The translations under genes were made by a program, and so were the position numbers. Of a DNA stretch of 64,000 nt, positions 13,301 to 22,300 are shown one piece after another (the first letter of the stretch is position 1; the number at the start of each line of letters is the position of its first letter). Source of the stretch: Escallonia rubra (Eukaryota; Streptophyta; Magnoliopsida; Escalloniales; Escalloniaceae); NCBI GenBank assembly GCA_033065855.1, contig JAVXUO010001141.1, positions 124,001-188,000 on the forward strand. The letters are read 5' to 3'. Under the pieces are notes generated by a model. That model was not told the DNA's origin. It saw only the letters and a list, made by a program, of their open reading frames with translations, and did no database searches.

Positions 13301-16300
13301 CAAAAATACTACTTCGACCCTTCAAGTACCGAATAGGTGTACCAGCCGTGTCCCTGGTACACCCACGCCACACCCAAAGTTCAGAAAATTAATGTAAAAA
13401 GACAAATAATTTTTGACATGCACGCAAGCCACACGTCCCCCCAATACGCACCAGGTGCTGGTACTTCGGCCAAAATGAAGCACCCGTGCTTCATAGCTTT
13501 CGAGACAACATTATGCACACCATCATAATAATACCCCGGAAGCACACATCAATTTTTCCACATTTCTCACCCCCAATCCCAAAGCATCCTGCCCGCTAAC
13601 AAAGATAAGAAATCCACTTTGGCATCTTGATGAAAGCACTTACTATCTGCAGCAAGCCAATGAACTAGGGCTCCCACGCGCTGAAAGTGTCAAAGAAGGA
13701 AACAATGCCACTAGGGACATTACCAAACAAAAGATCATATTGTAGATCATCAAAGAAGCAAAGATAAGACTAGACCTTATACAGTCTATATTTTGAAAAA
13801 TCCACCCATTGCTCTCTAGTTCCCTTCATTCCAATCAAATCTCACTATCTATCACTCCAACCGTCCTAGAGTTTACCATGTGCCTAAGACTCTTTCTCCA
13901 GATCATGCAGTAATTTGCCAAATAAAGCAAGATAGACAGACCTCCAATTTTTGAAGGCAGACAAACAGCATCTCAATCAACCAAATGAAAGTGCTCGTGT
14001 CACACTGTAACTAATAGCATACATCTCTCATTCCTTGGTTTTTCATTCCCGCCAAGTGTCACAACCTGCAAACGCTTCTTTTCTTAGTGTCATCCATATG
14101 CAAAACCCTAAGTAATCATTTGAGGAGGGAACTTCCAACGATTACTTTAATGTGTCCATTTGAGTGGACGACAGACGGAACCAAAGGCTACTGAAACTTA
14201 ACTAAAAGCACACGTCTCTAAATCCTTTGCTTCTTCTTCAGAGAGGTGTCAACGATGATAACTCCTGCAAACACTTCTTTTGTAATATCATCTCTATAAG
14301 GAACTAGGAAGCATCAAGACCTCATATGGATCAAGATATGGTGTCCAACACCTACCGACACCACACTGACACCTCCGGACATGTGTCCGATACCTCTCAG
14401 CCGTATCCGAATTTTTTATTATTACTTTTAATTGCCAGACACCGTGTTGGACACCTCTTGAAGAAGTGTCCACACCTATGGGGCCAAAATACAATATTCA
14501 AACTTATTTCAGGTTGTGTAATAATTGACAAATCTGGGGCCTTGCTACCGAAAGCATCCAAGCTTAACAGTCCAGAGGAAGATAGGTCAACATCTCCGAT
14601 CTCATTTACAGACCTCTCCTTCACGCCTTTGGTCCCATGTCTTTTTTCCCTTCTTTCTTGTTACTATTGAGAATCTAATCTTGGTACTGTTGAGACATTC
14701 AGTTGCTTTCTTGTTGCCGACCTCCTTTCCTGTTATTGTTGAGACTATTTCATGTTACCGTCTTTCTTTCTGATCCATTTTGAACGAAATTCAACTGCTC
14801 TAATTGACATTTATTTTCATCATAAATGTGGTATACACATATATAGAAATATATGAAAAAATCAGCGTGTCCTGCGGTGTCCAAATCTGGTTTTTTGGAA
14901 ATTGTGGTGTCGGTGTCGGACCCAATGTCAGTGTACGTGCTACCTAGATAAGGAACCCTTAGTAATCATCTGCATCTGCATAAGGAACTTCGTTGAATTA
15001 CTTAGAAGGCACCCAGGTGTATTCAAAACTTCCAGACTTAACAGTGTATAGCCCAACTTAGACTGAACAATCTCCATTGCCCAAGTGAAAATATTGTAAT
15101 TTGTGAAGAACTTTTGGCAGCAGTACAGATTTTGATGAGCTAGATATGTCTTTTACTTGAATTTTCACTTATAGGCATTTACATACTTCCTCTTCAAAGT
15201 ATCCATTAGTTCCAATATTCCTCACAAGTCCTCACAAATTAAGGCATCCTCGGTTGACAAAGGAAAACTCTCCACGCTAAGTGTTTCTTGAGCTATAAAA
15301 TGCGTTAAGTAGCACCCATAGGCATTTAAGAAGAGAGCTGGATATGTAACTTTCCTTCCATTTGAAAAGAAGGAAAAGCAGGAATGAGAAGCTAGGCTAT
15401 TAAGGGAAAAGAAACCCAACGACTGGGGAGAGGACAAGAAAACCCTAAGGATAGGGAGAACCAAACCAACATTGACGGCAATTAATGTTCACTATTATCA
15501 AAACTTCAAGTTGCATCATCCATTACATAAACAATAACTTAAGAGGAAACCACACAACTTCCTAAAACAGTAAAATCTCATAATAATATTCCAATAATCT
15601 CCGTTGGGCCTGGGCTTGCTCTTATGCTTGTCATACACACAGAGAGTCTTACAAGGGGCATCAAGTCCTTCTTGTTTACTCTTGTTTCTCCTCTATGTGT
15701 ATGACAAGCATAGTCGCAAGCCCAGGCCCATCAATGCTTATCAGGGCTTAATTTATTAGGACTTGAACTAGGAGATTTCTACTATTTCAGGATGCTAGTT
15801 AACTTACTTTTGAGTTACAGATTAGCCTATTTAGGCCTACATAATGATTTAGGCAGCTTGATAAATTGATAGCATTGCTAAATTGATTTCTTTCTTTCTG
15901 TTGGTTCCTTCTCCCTATCCTATGGGTTTTCATGCCTAGACGTACGAGTTTCTTCCCCTTTCCCTTGAGAGCCTAGCCTCTTGATCTTGCTTCCGCTTCT
16001 TTTCTACCCATTCTTTTCTAGCCATTTTATCTTTTACTCTAAAAACACTACATGTGCGAGATCACCCTTGCATCAAGATCCATTGTTGCCGTCATTCTAT
16101 TGTCAGCTTTCATACCCAAACCATTCCCCAAGCCACGTCTTCAAACCCAGCCACTAGAGTCAGCTACAAGAATAAAGCTACCGAATAAAGCTACCAAATA
16201 AACCACAGCAGCACAATCATCACCCGCATTGAATGCAACTCCTTATCGGTTAGGCCTTCCACATCGCCGACGACTTATGGCGCCTGAAATTCATGGGTCG

Positions 16301-19300
16301 TCATCAACCACTACACAATCTTCCACCATCACGTCATAACCACCTAGCCATATCATATCATTGTCAACCATTTTCTGCAGAACCACCATCTCTTTTCGCC
16401 TCCAGCTATCTTCATTAAATTCCCATGGGAGGTCTCACCATTGCCACCCCCTTACCGACGATGTATCCATTTGTTTCTGCTGCCAATGGAAAGGATTGCT
16501 GTTGTAACCAAATTCACTGAGAAGCTGAACCAGGACATTGGTTTAAAATTGCGACTCAATCAAGGAAAGAAAGTTCATGCAAGGAGATGTTTTTGTTTTC
16601 CGATTTTTTTGGCTGCTTTGGATAATGTGCTGAAGTCAGTCGACAATGGTTTAGAAAAAAGGGTACAAGTGCTATTGGAATAGCAAATAGCAAAGTGGGT
16701 GCTAGGTCATGACAGAGACCTTTTTAGTAATTGCAAGATCCTAGATTCAAGGAGAATCAGGCATCCTACCCCGTTTGGAGTAATCATTCTTCCGTTAAAA
16801 TGTCCTAGACCACTTTGTCCACCTCATAATTCTTAAGACCCCCGTATCAGTCCGCTCATAGGTATGATTTTGATGATTATGCCCTCAAATTTGATGGTCG
16901 TCTTCATCCTCAGACCTTAGTATTTTCCAAGCTGGTTAGACGATATGGATCATTGTTGTAAGTGGTATAGCATGTCTTGATCGTTAATTTGCTATCTTTG
17001 CTGGCAGAAACATGAGAGTAGTCAATGTTTGCTAGGCAATGGTATCACCTCGTGGAATAAAATGTTGGAGGAGAAATACCTTTCTCCATAATTCGTTAGG
17101 CATTAGCATTCTCTGGTAGGCCTCAGCAAATATTTGTCTAGAGTGCCTCACCTTTTTGCAAAATATAAAAGACTTTTGAGGTATCATACAGCTATAACAG
17201 ACAATAGGATAACCACTTCATAAGTGGATTAAGTCCTGAAGTTGAGAAAGAAGTAATGCGTCATGCATTTAGCACTTTAGAAAAGGCTTTTCTTATAGGC
17301 CATGGGCATGGAGAAGTTTCACCTACAACAACCTTGAAAAAAAATTTGAAATGATCCACAAGATCTCTACGCGATTCACTCTAAACTGCAGGCATGCATG
17401 AGACTATTTGCCTATCTGCATCCAAGAAGTCTCCTGATCGGATCGCATGTCAGAGTAACCTCATTGTTGCCTCACTTTGATATTCCCGCAAGGACTAGAA
17501 AATCATAGATGAGGTCGTTGAGGAAGAACTAGAATCTAATTTGATGTTTGCACCATCTGTCTGATAGTGTGTTGGCATTGGTGCACAATGAGGTTCTTTT
17601 GGTACAGCCTGTGTCCAAAGTTGACTTAGAACATAGAGGGCCTGTTTTTTTTCCTCTTGGGGCTCCCGCCGAGCCTAAGTTCACCTCTCACTTGAGCTCA
17701 CTCTTGTTACATTGACAGTGCTTAGCCCTATGTTTTGACCTAATCAAACAGTTCTCTGAGGCATCCAGAACCAATGACTCTTTCCTATTGTGCCATTTCT
17801 TGAAGCATGTTTTGTCCAATCCGTTTAAGTTTGCTAATTCATGTGCTTCGCCAACTTTTTAGTTCTCATGCCGATTTGCATTCGAACTATTCACGCAACA
17901 AATTTTTTGGTCATGTAGTAATGTTTCAAGTAGACTACCAGGTGGTGATATTACTCGTCTACTTTAGCCTTTGCCGCAGTATGACCACATTGATGTATCT
18001 TGTTAGGAGTAGTGCCTGTGCTTTCACTCTCGGGGCAAGAGTTCATCCCAAAAGAGGAGAAATGATGCAAAACAACGATTGTATGTAAGAAAAGAAAATA
18101 TTAGGAGTAGAAGTTCAGTGTGGTGGCGTAATAGGAGAAATAAAGCACCAAGTGAATCAGAAGGTGTTAATATTTAGTTAAAAACCATGTGCAGCGATGG
18201 CATTTGATGGCCCTTGTAAAACTATATTGCACAGCACGCAAAGGCGCAAGCCTAGGCTACTGAAGATTCTTATTGTTAAGATCTTAATCATGAGATTTTC
18301 ATAAATTTAACAAGCTCTATAGTTTCCTTTTCAATTATTAATTTTCGTATATAAATAGCCCACTATGGAATGAATTATGCAGCTTTGACGCCCCTACCGT
18401 TAGTTTTTGTCCTCCTTCTCTTTGTTCGTCAGGTTTTCTTCCCCTCTTCCCTCGAGAACCTAGCACCTTGTTGTTGCTTCCCCCTTCACTTCTACCCATT
18501 CTATCTATCCCTTTAATCCCTAAAAGTACTATATCACCACAAGACAGATTGTGAACACACTTTTCAAGATTTCTAAGTACTTGCTCAAAGTTTCTTTGCA
18601 GATAATTGTTAACGGTTATGTTGACTGACGATGATAAAAAAGCAAGTTTTGCAGGTGTCATCATCTTTGATACCTTGCTAAAAGGAATACCAAGGATTTC
18701 GAGATGAATGCTATTAGTTGGGGTTCGATCCTTTGCTTCCAATAGGAACGAGCATTAAAAAAATTGGAAAAATGAAAAAAAGAGTAGAGAATTTAATTTT
18801 ACATCATCAAATTAGATGATGAATCAAGCAGTTGTATCCAACAATTACATAAACTAAAGTCGAACTCAAAGAAACAGTCTTGTCCCCCATTCAGAGGGAA
18901 GTCCTAGCTAGGCAATAACCTACAACAAATCGCATCCTATCATATCTTTGTTTACTAACCAAATCGATGTTAATTTGGATCCAATTGCCCCGCCTCCTAA
19001 CGCTGATTTACTGAACATCTTTTTGTATATCGTCCAGCAGTTCTGTGAAAGAGGAGCGGGGGGTAACTTCAGCTTCTCTGTAAAAAAATTTAAAATACAA
19101 AGGAGCACATGTTCTTTTGGATGCCTTGTCTACTTAATCAACCTGCTGTAAATCTCCAAGCAATGGCCCCACCAAACTATGAGACGTCGTGGATCAGACC
19201 ACAAGGAATTAATTCTTTTGAATCCCCTAGGTCTGCCTTTGACCCGTTAGGGAAGATGACTTAGCACGGCACGCATAAGCTGGCTTGTAATACCTCATAC

Positions 19301-22300
19301 TAGTTTTGATGTTATATTGTCACACATTATCCCTTCAAGCATCTATACCCACCCTTATTTGTTAAGCTAATTTTCATTTCTCTCTCCCCTCTTCTGTCTC
19401 TTCCCATCTTTCTCCCTGATATAGTTCCCAGTTCCCAACTCGCAGTGACAACGATCTGCTCCAATGGCCATGGGACCACCACCAGCGAACAACCAACATC
19501 TCTTTTAGTACCTTTGTCATCTCTTCTTCCCTTCACCCTGGCTGCCACCATCGCCGCCAAACCCTAAGTTTTTCTCCATCTCGTGGCCAACCATTTAGGA
19601 GCTAATTCACTACCCTGAAACCACCATAAAAGATGCCAGCAACAATCAAAGTTCGAAGGCCGATGTACGGCAACATTATAATGGTTAGATTCCAAGCAGT
19701 AAGATGTCTGGAACATTTGTGTGTTATCCTTTTTGTTATCTTTTACTTATTCTTTTGTTTTCTCAAATTCGTTCTTTTCGTGCAAAAATATATATATGCC
19801 TCCATACATTTTCTCAATTTTCCTGAAAAGGAAGATGGAAAGTGAGATATAAAGTGAAAAAGAACGAAATAGGAAGGCATGAGTAAAGGGGAAATAAGAA
19901 CATTGATAAAGGTATCAGTTGAATTGAAGGGGTAATTGTGTCAACATAGTAAAAAATGAGTGTGAATTCTCAGTCTCACCCTTAAAATATCAGCATTCTA
20001 TGATATGTAATACTAGATAGACATCCTAAAACATGTTCACTATGCGTAAACAAACTGTTAATGTACAACCTCAAAAAGTTAAATTTTGGCCTAGTATCTA
20101 TATTCTTCTCTGAGCCTGATAGGTATTTACGCAAAGACGTATATGCTTCTCATGATTTTATTCACCAGAGCAAGCTATAACTATCATCAGCTCTTACAGT
20201 ACTCACTTGTGCCAAGTTCCAACTTCAGCTCTATGTATTTATATCCAAGAAACTTCAACCCAAAAGCTACCTATGGTTGCAATGTAGAGATAAAAGTTGA
20301 TAAAATAAACAACCTCATCTACTCCCCTCACCCCCACGGCACCCTCATCTACTCCCCTCACCCCCACGGCACCCTCACCCAAAAGAAATGAAGAAAGGAA
20401 ATCTCTAAATGTTTTCCTGTTAATTATTGGCATTGACAAAACATTACAAGAATTTTACCACAGAATTCTCATACTTACGTTAAATCTTTTGAGTTCAGGA
20501 TACCCATTGAACCACAGCCCCCATTCTCCAGTATAACCAGAGCACAGTCTGTATACTTCTTAGTAACGGCTCTATGTAGTACAGTTTCACCTTCGTCATC
20601 CACAGCATTTGGATCAGCCCCAGCCAATAGTAACTCCTGTTGGCATTCAAAAATACATTAAACATAAGAATGGGCAAGGACAACAGCAGAACCAAAAACC
20701 TTCATACAACCATTCCTCTTGTGCAGGTGGCAGACTTGTGGCTTTAAGATTTGACCACCTTTTAATTCAAATCTCGCCATCAATTAGTGCTACAATTTTT
20801 TACTTAAAGGCACCTTATCCTTCCTCAATACATACGACTGTTTTTTACGACAACCCAGTTTCTACACATTCATACACATACTGGTGAACAGAGGCACTAT
20901 AGAGTGACTTACGCGCATACAGTCTGGTTGGCCATGGTAAGCACAGACATGAGCAACAGATGGACCAAAGCCTTCCCTCAACCGAGATCTGACATTAGCA
21001 TGTCTTCTAATGAGAGCACGAACACATTCAGGGGATCCTGCTGCCAATGCAAAGACAAGTGGAGGATCTCCATCTTTGTCTAGGACATCCACATTGGCCT
21101 CTTTGTAATCCAAAATGATCTCAACAAGTTCGACACTACCCCGCCTACAGGCCAGGTGGAGAGCAGTTTGACCATCAGCATTCTGTGCTTCTAACAGGGA
21201 ATACAATGAGTCACCACTGTTTATTGACGCAGCCTTTGCAAGCAACTCTCTACATGACCAGTTGTCAAACAGGTTAAAGACAATATAGAACATATACTTT
21301 TAAACACAAAAGGTCAAATAGCAACTGGGCTGACCTAACACCGCAAGCATTACATTCAGAGACAAGTCGGTGTAGAAGACTTGGATTATCCTGAAAACTA
21401 TCCAAATCCACCGAAGGAGCTGGGGCCATCCCATTGGTTCCAGGAGAGATGGTGAAGTCACTGCATTTCAGACAAAGGTACTTCAATTTTAGAAAGTCAC
21501 TACATGTTCCAACAAAGTATGTGCTTATATATTACTAACTACTGCAGCAAAACACCCAATACCAAGAGAAAGTAACGCATTAGATAAACGGATGCAAAAA
21601 AGACAAGAACAATGGTTCCAAACCACATAAAGGTAAAACAAAATGGAGAGTGGAAACTCTATGTACACTTGTATACTATTGTTTCTGCTCCTGCAATCGG
21701 ACCAAGCTCTGAGCTAGAGTTGTGCTATCTGAATGACTGATACAAATAAGCAAGAGAGCAAAACACTTCAATAGAGTTCGTACTTTTCAGGGCTTGCAGG
21801 AGGACTGCGCGGTATCTCTTGCAGGTGGAGGAGGAATATTGTTAACATAGCATTAAAAGTCGGTCGTCTAGATGGCTTGACTTGCAGGCACTCACCGATC
21901 ATCTTCCACAACTCCCTTGGTATCCCAACACCTACTACACTTGCATATTGTGGAGGTTGTCTCCGCGCCTTGACTACAGCCCGATAAATTTCCTCCGAAC
22001 TTAAGCCAGCCCACCTGCATCATACCAAGAATTCACAACATTAGGGAAATTAAAGTTTTGGGAGTAGGGGAGATGGGGCAGGGGGAGGAAGACAATGCGA
22101 AACTTTAAAAGACAGAGCTAAAAATAGCTCATCCACGTACGGAATAGAACCGGTGCACATTTCCACCAACGTACAACCAAAGCTCCAGGCATCTGACTCA
22201 GCAGATATGCCAATGGCGTCATCCCAGAAGAGATTTAGTGGCTTCTTTACTGGCTGTTCCCATGCCTCCGGAGCTGTGTAGTTCGGGCTCAGCATTGTAC

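Larger units (their letters stand above)
12558..20478 (-). other. KEG intron 6 (7.9 kb)
   Basis: Bounded by the donor at 20478 and the acceptor at 12558. Contents include a TIR element (14305-14947), a hairpin (15604-15731), possible retroelement debris (16400-18540) and a 29-bp minisatellite (20311-20372). The stretches 12600-14290, 14960-15600 and 18550-20300 show no recognisable gene or repeat. Confidence 0.85.
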
